Below, piece after piece: positions 32,168 through 40,904 of a stretch of DNA of 64,000 nt. Both the position numbers and the translations under genes were made by a program. The stretch spans positions 4,934,501 to 4,998,500 of the forward strand of contig NZ_CP020555.1 in assembly GCF_002080455.1 (NCBI RefSeq). Reading direction: 5' to 3'. The number at the start of each line of letters is the position of its first letter. The stretch's first letter is position 1. The notes beneath the pieces were generated by a model, which worked only from the letters and a program-made list of their open reading frames with translations, made no database searches and had not been told where the DNA came from. This DNA comes from Streptomyces sp. Sge12 (GTDB lineage Bacteria; Actinomycetota; Actinomycetes; Streptomycetales; Streptomycetaceae).

Positions 32168-34585
32168 GTGACCAGCAATTCCGCCAGACGGCGTGCGATA
32201 CGTGCTGCCGCCGTCACCGTGACCATGGCCGCTTGTGCGACAAGCGCCACCTTCTTCACCGTCACCGCGGCCCAGGCCGAGGGCAAGGTCCAGGCCGCAC
32301 CCGTGGCCGGGGCCGACGGGCAGGACCCGACCGCTCCTGCCAAGGTCGTCGAGCACGACCTCAAGGGCCCGTTCAGCGAGCAGCAGGCCCAGCAGCGCAA
32401 GGCCGCTCTGGACCAGGTGCTCCAGGGCAAGAAGGGCGTCGAGCAGCGCGGCGCCTCCAAGGTCGTCAAGCTGGACGACAAGAAGTACGTCGAGCTCGGC
32501 CGCGAGAAGACCGACAAGATCTTCACGATCCTCGTCGAGTTCGGCGACCAGGTCGACAACACGACCATGCACGACCCGGACGGCCCCGGCCCGAAGCCGG
32601 CCGTTCCGAAGTTCGGCGGTACGCCGGGTCCGATGCACAACACGATCGCCCAGCCGGACCGCGCCAAGGACAACAGCACCGCCTGGCGCAAGGACTTCAG
32701 CCGTCAGTACTTCCAGGACCTGTACTTCGCCACGGGTCAGGGCAAGGACTCGCTGAAGACCTACTACGAGAAGACCTCCTCGGGCCGTTACTCGGTCGAG
32801 GGCGAGGTCGCCGACTGGGTCAAGGTCCCGTACAACGAGGCCCGTTACGGCTCCAACTTCTGCGGCCAGAGCAACTGCTCCAACGTGTGGGACACCGTCA
32901 AGGACGGCGTCACCGCCTGGTCCGAGGCGCAGAAGAAGGCCGGCAAGACCGACGCGCAGATCAAGGCGCAGCTGTCCCAGTACGACCAGTGGGACCGCTA
33001 CGACTTCGACGGCGACGGCAACTTCAACGAGCCCGACGGCTACATCGACCACTTCCAGATCGTCCACGCGGGCGAGGACGAGTCGGCCGGTGGCGGCGTG
33101 CAGGGCCCCGACGCGCTGTGGGCGCACCGCTGGTACGCCTACGGCACCGCGGCGGGCAAGACCGGCCCGGACAACAACAAGGCCGGCGGCACCCAGATCG
33201 GCAGCACGGGCATCTGGGTCGGCGACTACACGATGCAGCCCGAGAACGGCGGCCTCGGCGTCTTCGCGCACGAGTACGGCCACGACCTCGGCCTGCCCGA
33301 CCTGTACGACACCTCCGGTGGCGGCGACAACAGCGTCGGCTTCTGGTCCCTGATGTCGGCCGGTTCCTGGCTCGGCAAGGGCAAGGACTCCATCGGCGAC
33401 CTCCCCGGCGACATGACCGCCTGGGACAAGCTCCAGCTGGGCTGGCTGAACTACGACACGGCCAAGGCCGCGACGAAGTCCACCCACAAGCTGGGCGTGT
33501 CGGCCTTCAACACCAAGGACAAGCAGGCGCTGGTCGTCGAGCTGCCCAAGAAGAAGGTCCAGACGGACATCGTCGCTCCCGCCGAGGGCTCCGCCCAGTG
33601 GTGGAGCAACATGGGTGACGACCTCAAGAACACCCTCACCCGCTCCGTCGACCTGACGGGCAAGAAGTCCGCCGCCCTGTCCCTCAAGGGCTGGTGGGAC
33701 ATCGAGGCCGACTACGACTACCTCTACACCGAGGTGTCCACGGACGGCGGCGCCACCTGGACCGCCCTCGCCGGCACCGCCGACGGCACGGCCATCCCGG
33801 CCGACGCCTCCGGCAGCCCGTCGCTCACCGGTGTCTCGGGTGCCTGGAAGAACCTGAACTTCCCGCTCGACGCCTACGCGGGCAAGAAGGTCGACCTCCG
33901 CTTCCGCTACCAGACGGACGGCGGCGCGGGCGGCAAGGGCTTCGCGGCCGACGCCCTCAACATCACCGCGGACGGCTCCGCGCTGTTCACCGACGGCGCC
34001 GAGAACGGCGACAACGGCTGGACCGGCAAGGGCTTCTCGCGCATCGGCAGCGGCTTCACCAAGGAGTACGCGCAGTACTACCTGGCCGAGAACCGCCGCT
34101 ACGTGTCGTACGACTCCACCCTCAAGGTGGGTCCGTACAACTTCGGCTTCGGCAACACCAAGCCGGACTGGGTCGAGCACTACCCGTACCAGGACGGTCT
34201 GCTCATCTGGCAGTGGGACACCAGCCAGAAGGACAACAACACCAGCGTCCACCCGGGCCAGGGCCTGATCCTGCCGATCGACGCCAACGCCAAGCCCATG
34301 AAGTGGGCGGACGGCACCCTGCTGCGCAACAAGATCCAGCCGTACGACGCCACCTTCAGCGCGTACTCGACGGATGCCTTCACGCTGCACAAGAACGGCG
34401 AGGAGCTGTTCCTGAAGCCGAAGCCCGCCAACCTGGTCTTCGACGACCACAAGGGCAAGTACTACTACGACGAGAACCCGACCGGATCGGTGAAGGTCAC
34501 TGACACCAACACCAAGATCAAGATCCTGAAGGAGACCTACGACGGTGAGGTCATGACCGTCGAGGTGGGTCCCTCCTCGAAGTAA
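32168..34585 (+). CDS. Secreted M6 family metalloprotease (immune inhibitor A-like)
   Basis: An 805-residue secreted zinc protease. A twin-Arg-like basic start and hydrophobic core (residues 1-38, ending AQAE) form the signal peptide. A propeptide is followed by the M6 domain, with the zinc motif H368-EYGH-H372 in FAHEYGHDLGLPDLYD and a Met-turn region SLMSAGSW. Residues about 480-640 look like a galactose-binding/MAM-type fold (WWDIEADYDYLYTEVSTDGGATWT). Expected targets are extracellular proteins. The GTG at 32168 has GGAGGGG upstream. Start choice is moderately sure. Confidence 0.93.
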   Translation: MTSNSARRRAIRAAAVTVTMAACATSATFFTVTAAQAEGKVQAAPVAGADGQDPTAPAKVVEHDLKGPFSEQQAQQRKAALDQVLQGKKGVEQRGASKVVKLDDKKYVELGREKTDKIFTILVEFGDQVDNTTMHDPDGPGPKPAVPKFGGTPGPMHNTIAQPDRAKDNSTAWRKDFSRQYFQDLYFATGQGKDSLKTYYEKTSSGRYSVEGEVADWVKVPYNEARYGSNFCGQSNCSNVWDTVKDGVTAWSEAQKKAGKTDAQIKAQLSQYDQWDRYDFDGDGNFNEPDGYIDHFQIVHAGEDESAGGGVQGPDALWAHRWYAYGTAAGKTGPDNNKAGGTQIGSTGIWVGDYTMQPENGGLGVFAHEYGHDLGLPDLYDTSGGGDNSVGFWSLMSAGSWLGKGKDSIGDLPGDMTAWDKLQLGWLNYDTAKAATKSTHKLGVSAFNTKDKQALVVELPKKKVQTDIVAPAEGSAQWWSNMGDDLKNTLTRSVDLTGKKSAALSLKGWWDIEADYDYLYTEVSTDGGATWTALAGTADGTAIPADASGSPSLTGVSGAWKNLNFPLDAYAGKKVDLRFRYQTDGGAGGKGFAADALNITADGSALFTDGAENGDNGWTGKGFSRIGSGFTKEYAQYYLAENRRYVSYDSTLKVGPYNFGFGNTKPDWVEHYPYQDGLLIWQWDTSQKDNNTSVHPGQGLILPIDANAKPMKWADGTLLRNKIQPYDATFSAYSTDAFTLHKNGEELFLKPKPANLVFDDHKGKYYYDENPTGSVKVTDTNTKIKILKETYDGEVMTVEVGPSSK

Positions 34586-34614
34586 TTCGGTAAAACCGCA
34601 GGTCAAAGCATGAT

Positions 34615-34655
34615 CGGCCGTCGCCCTCTAGCGGGCGGCGGCCGTTCGCGTTTAG
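34615..34655 (+). terminator. Terminator after the M6 protease gene
   Basis: A 12-bp stem (34615-34626 with 34633-34644, one G-U pair) with a 6-base loop, followed by TTCGCGTTT, 29 bases after the stop. Confidence 0.75.
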
Positions 34656-34697
34656 ATGCCCGGTACGAGTTTCTTATTGACGGGGGAGATGACAGCC

Positions 34698-35000
34698 ATG
34701 CCAGGCGGAGGTTTTGTCAGATTGCCGGGCGGCAGTGTGGTGGTTGCACTCATGCTGCCGAGGCCGTCCGGAGAAGGTGGAAATGTCCGCGTGCTGGTGC
34801 ACGCCGCGAACCGGGCCCGCGCCCTGACCAGGCTGCGGAACCTCGGGATGCGGGCGGTGTACCTGCGGGGCAACGCGCACCCGCCCACGCCGGACGAGGT
34901 CACGGCCGTCCTGCACCACCCGGACGGGCTGCTCTGGCGGGGCGCACCGGACCGGGCGCAGGAGCTCTGGCACCCCATCCGGGCCCTGCTGGGCACCTAG
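34698..35000 (+). CDS. Conserved hypothetical protein
   Basis: A 100-residue protein of unknown function. It starts MPGGGFVRLPGGSVVVALMLP and continues with a mixed alpha/beta segment (RVLVHAANRARALTRLRNLGMRAVYLRG), ending WHPIRALLGT. GGGGGAG nine bases before the ATG at 34698 favours this start over the ATG at 34689. It is convergent with the nicotinamidase gene, whose stop lies 28 bases away. Confidence 0.65.
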   Translation: MPGGGFVRLPGGSVVVALMLPRPSGEGGNVRVLVHAANRARALTRLRNLGMRAVYLRGNAHPPTPDEVTAVLHHPDGLLWRGAPDRAQELWHPIRALLGT

Positions 35001-35028
35001 GCCCAGGGGGTCCCCGGGCCGTCTCGGC

Positions 35029-35628
35029 CTAGGGGGTGTCCGCCCGGCCGCCGACGAGGGTCACCCCGGCCGCACGGAGCTCGTCCAGGGCCCGTGCGGT
35101 CGTGTGCGGGGCCACGGCGGCGGTCAGGTCCAGCAGGACGCGCGTGCCGAAGCCGGCGCGGGCGGCGTCGAGGGCGGTGGCCCGCACGCAGTGGTCGGTG
35201 GCGATCCCGACCACGTCCACCTCGGTGACCTGCCGGTCCCGCAGCCACTGGCCGAGCGTCGTCCCGTTCTCGTCGGCGCCCTCGAAGCCGCTGTACGCGG
35301 CCTCGTACGCGCCCTTGTCGAAGACGGCGGAGACGGCTCCCGAGGCGACGGCGGGGGCGAAGTTCGGGTGAAAGCCCACGCCCTCGGTCCCGGCCACGCA
35401 GTGGACGGGCCAGGACGTCTCGTAGTCCGGCTCGGCCGGGGGGCGGGCGAAGTGCGACCCGGGGTCGACGTGGTGGTCACGGGTGGCGACGACGTGCCGG
35501 TACGTGGGCGTGGCCTGGCCGATGTACTCGGTGACGGCGGCGGCGACGTCGGCTCCGCCGGTGACCGCGAGGCTGCCGCCCTCGCAGAAGTCGTTCTGTA
35601 CGTCGACGACGATCAGTGCGCGGTGCAT
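35029..35628 (-). CDS. pncA: Nicotinamidase (isochorismatase family)
   Basis: A 199-residue cysteine hydrolase that deamidates nicotinamide to nicotinate for NAD salvage. The catalytic triad is visible as Asp in LIVVDVQNDF, Lys in VFDKGAYEAAYSGFEG and Cys in GIATDHCVRATALDA. The metal-binding D-x-H segment is TRDHHVDPGSHF. ATG at 35628 gives the family N-terminus MHRALIVVDVQNDF. The next gene upstream on the same strand is nicotinate phosphoribosyltransferase, the following pathway step. Confidence 0.94.
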   Translation of the reverse strand: MHRALIVVDVQNDFCEGGSLAVTGGADVAAAVTEYIGQATPTYRHVVATRDHHVDPGSHFARPPAEPDYETSWPVHCVAGTEGVGFHPNFAPAVASGAVSAVFDKGAYEAAYSGFEGADENGTTLGQWLRDRQVTEVDVVGIATDHCVRATALDAARAGFGTRVLLDLTAAVAPHTTARALDELRAAGVTLVGGRADTP

Positions 35629-35732
35629 GACGTGTCCTTCGGCTCGATGTGTCTGTGCGGCGGCGGGGCCCTGCGGGGGCCATTGCCCCGCCCGGCCCCT
35701 TCCCCGCTGTGCTGTACGGCGGCTGCGCCGCG

Positions 35733-35781
35733 TGGGGGCTCTGCCCCCGGACCCCCGCGTCTCAAACGCCGTCGGGGCCGG
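35733..35781 (+). repeat. Dispersed GC-rich intergenic repeat copy
   Basis: A copy of the element seen at 20402: a GGGGGCT-CTGCCCCC hairpin, GGACCCCCGCGTCTCAAACG and CCGTCGGGGCC. It lies in the 281-base gap between pncA and pncB. A decayed reverse piece (GCCGGCGTTCCAGACGCGGG) follows at about 35,840. Confidence 0.7.
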
Positions 35782-35909
35782 GATCGCCCTGCGGGCGACC
35801 CGAGCGGCGCCGGGCGGGCGGCCCCGGCCGGACCGGCCCCGCCGGCGTTCCAGACGCGGGCGCGGAGCGCCGTAGGGGTCCGGGCGGCGCCCCGGCCGCG
35901 GAGGCGCGG

Positions 35910-37238
35910 CTACACGTACTCCGTGGGGAGCACCGCCTCGCCGCGGGACAGCTGCGTCGCGGACAGCGGCAGGCCCGCGCGGGCCGCGCGGTGGCGGTCC
36001 CGGGCCGCCTCCAGCGGCTCGCGGGCGACCACCTCGCCCGCCTTGACCAGCTGGGTCAGGAGCTGCTGGTCGGCCAGGGCCGCCGGCACCGGCCCCACGC
36101 CGATCACCTCCGCCTCCGCCACCCCCTCCGCGTCCCGCCGCCGCGCCGCCCACTTGCGGCCGCCGATCGAGGTCTTGCCGCCCGAGGACTTCTTCGCCAC
36201 CGGTGCCAGCGCCGCCTTCGGGTCGGCCGAGGTGGCCCGCGCGACCAGCTTGTAGACCATCGAGCACGTCGGGTGCCCGCTGCCGGTCACCAGCTGGGTG
36301 CCCACGCCGTACGCGTCCACGGGGGCGGCCGCCAGCGAGGCGATGGCGTACTCGTCGAGGTCCGAGGTGACCACGATCTTCGTCGAGGTCGCGCCGAGCT
36401 CGTCCAGCTGCTGCCGCACCCGGTGGGCCACCAGCAGCAGGTCGCCCGAGTCGATCCGGACCGCGCCCAGCTCCGGTCCGGCGATCTCCACAGCCGTGCG
36501 GACGGCCTCGGCCACGTCGTACGTGTCCACCAGCAGGGTGGTGCCCCGCCCCAGCGAGGCCACCTGCGCGGTGAAGGCGTCCCGCTCGCTGTCGTGGACC
36601 AGGGTGAAGGCGTGGGCGCTGGTGCCCACCGTCGGGATCCCGTACCGGAATCCGGCCGCCAGGTCCGAGGTGGAGGTGAAGCCGCCCACGTACGCGGCCC
36701 GCGACGCGGCGACGGCCGCCAGCTCGTGGGTGCGCCGGGCGCCCATCTCGATCAGCGGGCGTCCGCCCGCCGCCGAGGACATCCGGGAGGCGGCCGCGGC
36801 GATCGCCGAGTCGTGGTTCAGGATCGACAGGATCACGGTCTCCAGCAGCACGCACTCGGCGAAGCTGCCCTCCACCCGCAGGACGGGGGAGCCGGGGAAG
36901 TAGACCTCCCCCTCCGGGTAGCCCCAGATGTCGCCGGAGAAGCGGTACGAGGCCAGCCAGTCCAGGGTCCGCATGTCCACGACGGCCCGCTCGCGCAGGA
37001 ACTCCAGCACCGCGCCGTCGAAGCGGAAGTTCTCCACCGCGTCGAGCACCCGCCCGGTTCCGGCGACCACACCGTAGCGGCGTCCTTCGGGCAGCCGCCG
37101 GGTGAACACCTCGAAGACCGAGCGTCGGTCGGCGGTGCCGTTGGCCAGGGCGGCCTGCAACATCGTGAGCTCGTAATGGTCCGTGAAGAGCGCTGTCGAC
37201 GGCACGTCCACCGGCAGGCCCAGGTCCGCAGGGTTCAT
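35910..37238 (-). CDS. pncB: Nicotinate phosphoribosyltransferase
   Basis: A 442-residue enzyme of the Preiss-Handler pathway, making nicotinate mononucleotide from nicotinate and PRPP with ATP. The N-terminus has TDHYELTMLQAALANG (substrate-binding His/Tyr), VFEVFTRRLPEGRRYGVVAG, and later the phosphate-binding VRIDSGDLLLVAHRVRQQLDELG and IVVTSDLDEY segments. ATG at 37238 starts MNPADLGLPVDVPSTALFTDHYELTM; a frame start seven residues earlier is less likely. It probably works with pncA on the same strand, and is divergent from clpS. Confidence 0.95.
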   Translation of the reverse strand: MNPADLGLPVDVPSTALFTDHYELTMLQAALANGTADRRSVFEVFTRRLPEGRRYGVVAGTGRVLDAVENFRFDGAVLEFLRERAVVDMRTLDWLASYRFSGDIWGYPEGEVYFPGSPVLRVEGSFAECVLLETVILSILNHDSAIAAAASRMSSAAGGRPLIEMGARRTHELAAVAASRAAYVGGFTSTSDLAAGFRYGIPTVGTSAHAFTLVHDSERDAFTAQVASLGRGTTLLVDTYDVAEAVRTAVEIAGPELGAVRIDSGDLLLVAHRVRQQLDELGATSTKIVVTSDLDEYAIASLAAAPVDAYGVGTQLVTGSGHPTCSMVYKLVARATSADPKAALAPVAKKSSGGKTSIGGRKWAARRRDAEGVAEAEVIGVGPVPAALADQQLLTQLVKAGEVVAREPLEAARDRHRAARAGLPLSATQLSRGEAVLPTEYV

Positions 37239-37381
37239 GGCTGGGATGCTAGCGCACATTTCGTCAAAGTGACGAGATGTGGGTGCCGATTGTGGAACGG
37301 GCCCGTCACGGGGCAGGGGAACGGTCGGTGGCGGGGGCCGTCCGGCCCCTGTTTGGGCAGCGGCGCAGTCGAGGTGGCAGC

Positions 37382-37696
37382 ATGGGACGAGTGAGTGTTG
37401 CTCCTGTTGAGATCGAACGCACCGAATCCGCCGAAGAGACCTTCGCGGTCCCCGAACCCGACGTCCCCTGGGTGACCCTGGTGCACAACGACCCGGTCAA
37501 CCTCATGAGCTACGTGGCGTACGTGTTCCAGGCGTACTTCGGCTATTCGAAGGACGTGGCGCACAAGCTGATGCTCGACGTCCATCACAAGGGGCGGGCC
37601 GTCGTTTCCAGCGGCACCCGCGAGGAAATGGAGCGCGACGTGCAGGCCATGCACGGCTACGGCCTGTGGGCGACCCTCTCGCAGGACCGCAACTGA
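37382..37696 (+). CDS. clpS: ATP-dependent Clp protease adaptor ClpS
   Basis: A 104-residue adaptor that delivers N-end-rule substrates to ClpAP/ClpCP. The core reads PWVTLVHNDPVNLMSYVAYVFQAYFGYSKDVAHKLMLDVHHKGRAVV, with the conserved Asn-Asp of the N-degron pocket and the Met/Leu of the pocket wall. ATG at 37382 has GAGGTGG upstream; GTG at 37391 is an alternative. Its stop overlaps the start of the DUF2017 gene (TGATG), so the two are translationally coupled. Confidence 0.95.
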   Translation: MGRVSVAPVEIERTESAEETFAVPEPDVPWVTLVHNDPVNLMSYVAYVFQAYFGYSKDVAHKLMLDVHHKGRAVVSSGTREEMERDVQAMHGYGLWATLSQDRN

Positions 37697-38298
37697 TGGG
37701 CGGCACCTTCGAGTCCATGAAGGGCGGCGGCGCCGCCATCGCGCTCGACGAGATCGAGATCTCGATCCTGCGCTCCCTGGCCGTCCAGTTGCTGGAGTTG
37801 ATCGGCCCCGGCGAGCCGGAGCCGGCCGAGGACGCCGACCCGCTCGCCGCGCTGTTCGCCGAGGGCCCCTCCGAGCCCCCGTCCGACCCGGCGCTGGCCC
37901 GGCTCTTCCCCGACGCGTACGGGGCCCCGGACGGGAGCGGCGACAAGGGGGTGGACCCGCAGGAGCTGGAGGCCCGTTCGGCGGAGTTCCGCCGCTTCAC
38001 CGAGAACGACCTGCGTGCCCGCAAGCGCGAGGACGCGCTCGCGGTCGTACGCAGCCTGAACGGGCTCACCCCGGCCGGCGACGGGGCGGCGGTGCTGGAG
38101 CTCTCCGGCGAGCTGCCGCTGCGCTGGCTCGGCGCGCTCAACGACCTGCGGCTGACCATCGCGGCCCGCCTCGACATCACCGAGGACGACGAGAGCGCGA
38201 TGCTGTTCCGGCTGCCGGACGAGGACCCGCGCAAGCCGATGGTGATGGCCTACCTCTGGCTCGGCGGACTCCAGGAAACCTTGATCGAAACCCTCTGA
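37696..38298 (+). CDS. DUF2017 domain-containing protein
   Basis: A 200-residue actinobacterial protein that is usually found directly after clpS. It is mostly helical and acidic, with conserved pieces LDEIEISILRSLAVQLLELIGPG, a Pro/Glu-rich insert, and WLGALNDLRLTIAARLDITEDDE. Function is unknown. Coupling to clpS suggests a role in regulated proteolysis, which is inference. The ATG at 37696 shares one base with the clpS stop. Confidence 0.9.
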   Translation: MGGTFESMKGGGAAIALDEIEISILRSLAVQLLELIGPGEPEPAEDADPLAALFAEGPSEPPSDPALARLFPDAYGAPDGSGDKGVDPQELEARSAEFRRFTENDLRARKREDALAVVRSLNGLTPAGDGAAVLELSGELPLRWLGALNDLRLTIAARLDITEDDESAMLFRLPDEDPRKPMVMAYLWLGGLQETLIETL

Positions 38299-38616
38299 GA
38301 ATCCTCAAGCGGGAACATCGTTCGCTCAGCGGACGCTCAAATCCGGATAACGATCAGATCACCGCCATGCGGTGATCTGATCCACTTCTAGGGCTTTGGG
38401 GTGATTTTTTGATGCCCTGCGCCACATTTCTCCCCCTCGGGCAGCCGTAAGCACGTGATAAATCTTCACGATCGCCGACGGGACGCCACCCATGTCCCCC
38501 GGCTCGCTTGGACCGGCTGACCGCCGGCGTGCAACTCCATCCGTATCCGGGGGGATCGAGGACCCGATCCGCAGCCAACGACGGCGCGGGTCGGCGTGGA
38601 GAAAGGCGCACCAGAC
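38299..38616. other. Intergenic region between the DUF2017 and amino-acid permease genes
   Basis: These 318 bases contain the perfect inverted repeat at 38352-38382 (listed separately) and an AT-richer stretch at 38,385-38,470 (GATTTTTTGATG, GATAAATC) that is a likely promoter for the permease. No coding sequence is supported. Confidence 0.55.
38352..38382. terminator. Perfect 14-bp inverted repeat, terminator or operator
   Basis: GATCAGATCACCGC (38352-38365) pairs perfectly with 38369-38382 across a 3-base CAT loop. It lies 54 bases after the clpS-DUF2017 operon. No T-run follows directly. The unusual, moderately AT sequence would equally suit an operator for the permease gene. Confidence 0.6.
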
Positions 38617-40056
38617 ATGACCTCTGTGCAGGTCGAGCAGCACGACAAGAAGCCCGGCGAGGGCACGCAGGGCGACGGCGGCGAGGGATACCACCGCACG
38701 CTCGGCGCCCGCCAGATCCAGATGATCGCGATCGGCGGCGCCATCGGCACCGGCCTGTTCCTGGGCGCGGGCAAGGCGATCTCCAAGGCCGGCCCCAGCC
38801 TGATCCTGGCGTACGCCATCGCGGGCCTGGTCATCTTCTTCATCATGCGGGCCCTGGGCGAGCTGCTCATGTACCGGCCCGTCTCCGGCTCCTTCTCGGA
38901 CTACGCCCGCGAGTTCCTGGGCCCGTTCTGGGGCTACGTCACCGGCTGGACGTACTGGCTGTTCTGGGTGGTCACCGGCATCACCGAGGTCACCGCGGCC
39001 GCGCAGTACATGTCGTACTGGACCCATGACAGCTTCCCGCAATGGGCCTACGCGCTGATCTTCACGGTCATCCTCTACGCCGCCAACCTGATCTCCGTGA
39101 AGCTCTTCGGTGAGCTGGAGTTCTGGTTCTCCATGGTCAAGGTCACCGCCATCGTCGGCATGATCCTGATCTGCGCCGGCATCCTCACCATCGGCTTCTC
39201 CGACGCGGCCGACACCGCCACCGTCTCCAACCTGTGGAACGACGGCGGCTTCTTCCCCAAGGGCATCGGCGGCACGCTGATGACCCTGCAGATCGTGATG
39301 TTCGCCTTCCTCGCCGTCGAGCTGGTCGGCGTCACCGCCGGCGAGTCCAAGGACCCCGAGAAGACCCTGCCCAAGGCCATCAACACCGTGCCGTGGCGCA
39401 TCGCCGTCTTCTACGTCGGCGCACTGATCATGATCCTGTCGGTCGTCCCGTGGACGCACTTCCAGCCCGGCGTCTCGCCCTTCGTCGCCGCCTTCGAGCG
39501 CATGGGCCTCGGCGTCGGCGCCGCGATCGTCAACTTCGTCGTGCTGACCGCCGCCCTGTCCTCCTGCAACTCGGGCATGTACTCCACCGGCCGCATGCTG
39601 CGCGACCTCGCGCTCAACGGCCAGGGCCCGAAGTTCTTCACCAAGCTCACCAAGAGCGGCACCCCCCTCATCGGCACCACCTTCTCCGCCGCGCTGATGC
39701 TGGTCGGCGTCTGGATCAACTACGTCGCCCCGGGCAAGGCCTTCGACTACGTCGTCTCCTTCGCCACCATCTCCGGCATGTGGGCCTGGATCATGATCCT
39801 GGTCTGCCAGATCCGCTACCGGGCCAAGGCCGACCGCGGCGAGCTGCCGCAGTCCGCGTTCCGCGCCCCCGGCGCCCCGTACACCAGCTGGTTCGCCCTG
39901 CTCTTCATCGGCATGGTCATCGTGATGATGGGCGCCGACAAGGACTCCCGCGTCTCGCTGTACTGCGCCCCGCTGTGGGGCCTGATCCTGGGCGTCTCCT
40001 ACCTGGTCATGAAGTCCCGCGACCCGCGCGGCGCGGCCTTCAGCAAGGCCTCGTAG
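38617..40056 (+). CDS. Amino-acid permease, APC superfamily
   Basis: A 479-residue, twelve-helix transporter of the AAT family (GabP/AnsP/LysP-like). It has the signature GARQIQMIAIGGAIGTGLFLGAGKAI at helix 1, GPSLILAYAIAGLVIFFIMRALGEL and the SFSDYAREFLGPFWGYVTGWTYW block. It imports amino acids with protons; specificity cannot be read from sequence by eye. GAGAAAGG ten bases before the ATG at 38617 supports that start. A hairpin terminator follows at 40142. Confidence 0.92.
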   Translation: MTSVQVEQHDKKPGEGTQGDGGEGYHRTLGARQIQMIAIGGAIGTGLFLGAGKAISKAGPSLILAYAIAGLVIFFIMRALGELLMYRPVSGSFSDYAREFLGPFWGYVTGWTYWLFWVVTGITEVTAAAQYMSYWTHDSFPQWAYALIFTVILYAANLISVKLFGELEFWFSMVKVTAIVGMILICAGILTIGFSDAADTATVSNLWNDGGFFPKGIGGTLMTLQIVMFAFLAVELVGVTAGESKDPEKTLPKAINTVPWRIAVFYVGALIMILSVVPWTHFQPGVSPFVAAFERMGLGVGAAIVNFVVLTAALSSCNSGMYSTGRMLRDLALNGQGPKFFTKLTKSGTPLIGTTFSAALMLVGVWINYVAPGKAFDYVVSFATISGMWAWIMILVCQIRYRAKADRGELPQSAFRAPGAPYTSWFALLFIGMVIVMMGADKDSRVSLYCAPLWGLILGVSYLVMKSRDPRGAAFSKAS

Positions 40057-40141
40057 GACCCCCGAGCACCACCGCAGTACCGGGTCCCGGCCGCCTGCCG
40101 CGGCCGGGAACCGCGCTCCCACGGACCTCGTGTCCACCATG

Positions 40142-40187
40142 CGGGCCCTTCCGTACCACTCCTCGGTACGGAAGGGCCCGTCTGCTT
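40142..40187 (+). terminator. Terminator after the permease gene
   Basis: A perfect 16-bp stem (40142-40157 with 40165-40180) with a 7-base loop, followed by TCTGCTT. It ends only 13 bases before the mec ATG, so it separates the permease from the cysteine genes. A smaller 10-bp hairpin precedes it (40085-40109). Confidence 0.85.
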
Positions 40188-40199
40188 ATCCTGTCGCTC

Positions 40200-40622
40200 A
40201 TGCTGACCCTCACCCAGGACCTGTACGACCGGATCGTCGAGCACGCCCGCAAGGACCACCCCGACGAGGCGTGCGGTGTCGTGGCCGGCCCGGCGGGCAC
40301 CGACCGCCCCGAGCGGTTCGTCCCGATGCTCAACGCCGCCCGCTCGCCCACGTTCTACGAGTTCGACTCGAAGGATCTGCTGCGGCTCTACCGCGACCTG
40401 GACGACCGCGACGAGGACCCGGTGATCGTCTACCACTCGCACACCGCGACCGAGGCCTACCCCTCGCGGACGGACGTCACCTACGCCAACGAGCCCGGCG
40501 CCCACTACGTCCTCGTCTCGACGGCGGACGAGGACGGCCTCGGCGAATTCCAGTTCCGCTCCTACCGCATCGTCGACGGAGTGATCACCGAGGAAGAAGT
40601 GCAGGTCGTCGAGGCCTACTGA
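40200..40622 (+). CDS. mec: JAMM/MPN metallopeptidase, CysO-cysteine hydrolase (Mec)
   Basis: A 140-residue zinc peptidase. In Mycobacterium, Mec releases cysteine from the CysO-cysteine adduct. The JAMM motif is intact: E23, H79-S-H81 and D92 (HSHTATEAYPSRTD, with Ser89). The gene order mec, cysO, cysM matches the mycobacterial cluster, which supports the assignment. It starts directly after a terminator, so it is probably the first gene of a unit. The following 282 bases hold a leader peptide gene. Confidence 0.9.
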   Translation: MLTLTQDLYDRIVEHARKDHPDEACGVVAGPAGTDRPERFVPMLNAARSPTFYEFDSKDLLRLYRDLDDRDEDPVIVYHSHTATEAYPSRTDVTYANEPGAHYVLVSTADEDGLGEFQFRSYRIVDGVITEEEVQVVEAY

Positions 40623-40699
40623 CCACCATGTGAGCGGTGGACGTCCACGATGCGGGATCACACTCCAAACGGGGGACCGGGAATCGTTAACATGACCGC

Positions 40700-40807
40700 A
40701 TGGTTTCCCACGACGTGAGCATCGAGACGCCCGGCAGGCTGCTGCTCGTGGCGCGGCTGCACGTCGACCTGTGCCGCCTCGCCAGCGCCATCTGTCCTGC
40801 GCTCTGA
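40700..40807 (+). CDS. Cysteine-containing leader peptide upstream of cysO
   Basis: A 35-codon frame starting with ATG. The product ends LHVDLCRLASAICPAL, with cysteines at 25 and 32. This HVDLCR..S..C ending is the pattern of short actinobacterial putative leader peptides found before sulfur-metabolism genes. Ribosome stalling on Cys codons when cysteine is short could control the downstream genes. It is too short for most gene callers. A GC hairpin with a T-run follows at 40822-40857. Function as an attenuator is inference. Confidence 0.75.
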   Translation: MVSHDVSIETPGRLLLVARLHVDLCRLASAICPAL

Positions 40808-40821
40808 TCCGGAGCCCTTCC

Positions 40822-40857
40822 GCGCGCAGGGCCGACGAACCGCGCGCCGCACCTTTT
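40822..40857 (+). promoter_or_regulatory. Possible attenuator hairpin before cysO
   Basis: GCGCGC at 40822-40827 can pair with GCGCGC at 40842-40847 around a GC-rich loop, followed by CGCACCTTTTC. It lies just after the leader peptide stop and before a triplicated CTTCTCACG-type stretch (40854-40880). It would be the natural site of attenuation. Confidence 0.5.
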
Positions 40858-40904
40858 CACGCTTCTCACGCTTCTCACGCACTCCCAGACGACTGGAGAC
40901 AGCC

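Noticed and set aside
32039..34606. 855-residue minus-strand frame opposite the M6 protease
   Set aside because: A mirror of strong codon bias; composition Val/Leu/Arg/Gly only, without domain features.
35629..35909. Possible small gene between pncA and pncB
   Set aside because: The gap is filled with dispersed repeat sequence; frames there are Pro/Arg-rich and lack ribosome sites.
40854..40880. CTTCTCACG triplet repeat considered as a CRISPR or phase-variable tract
   Set aside because: Units are too short with no spacers; treated as part of the cysO leader. No CRISPR-like array occurs anywhere in the window.
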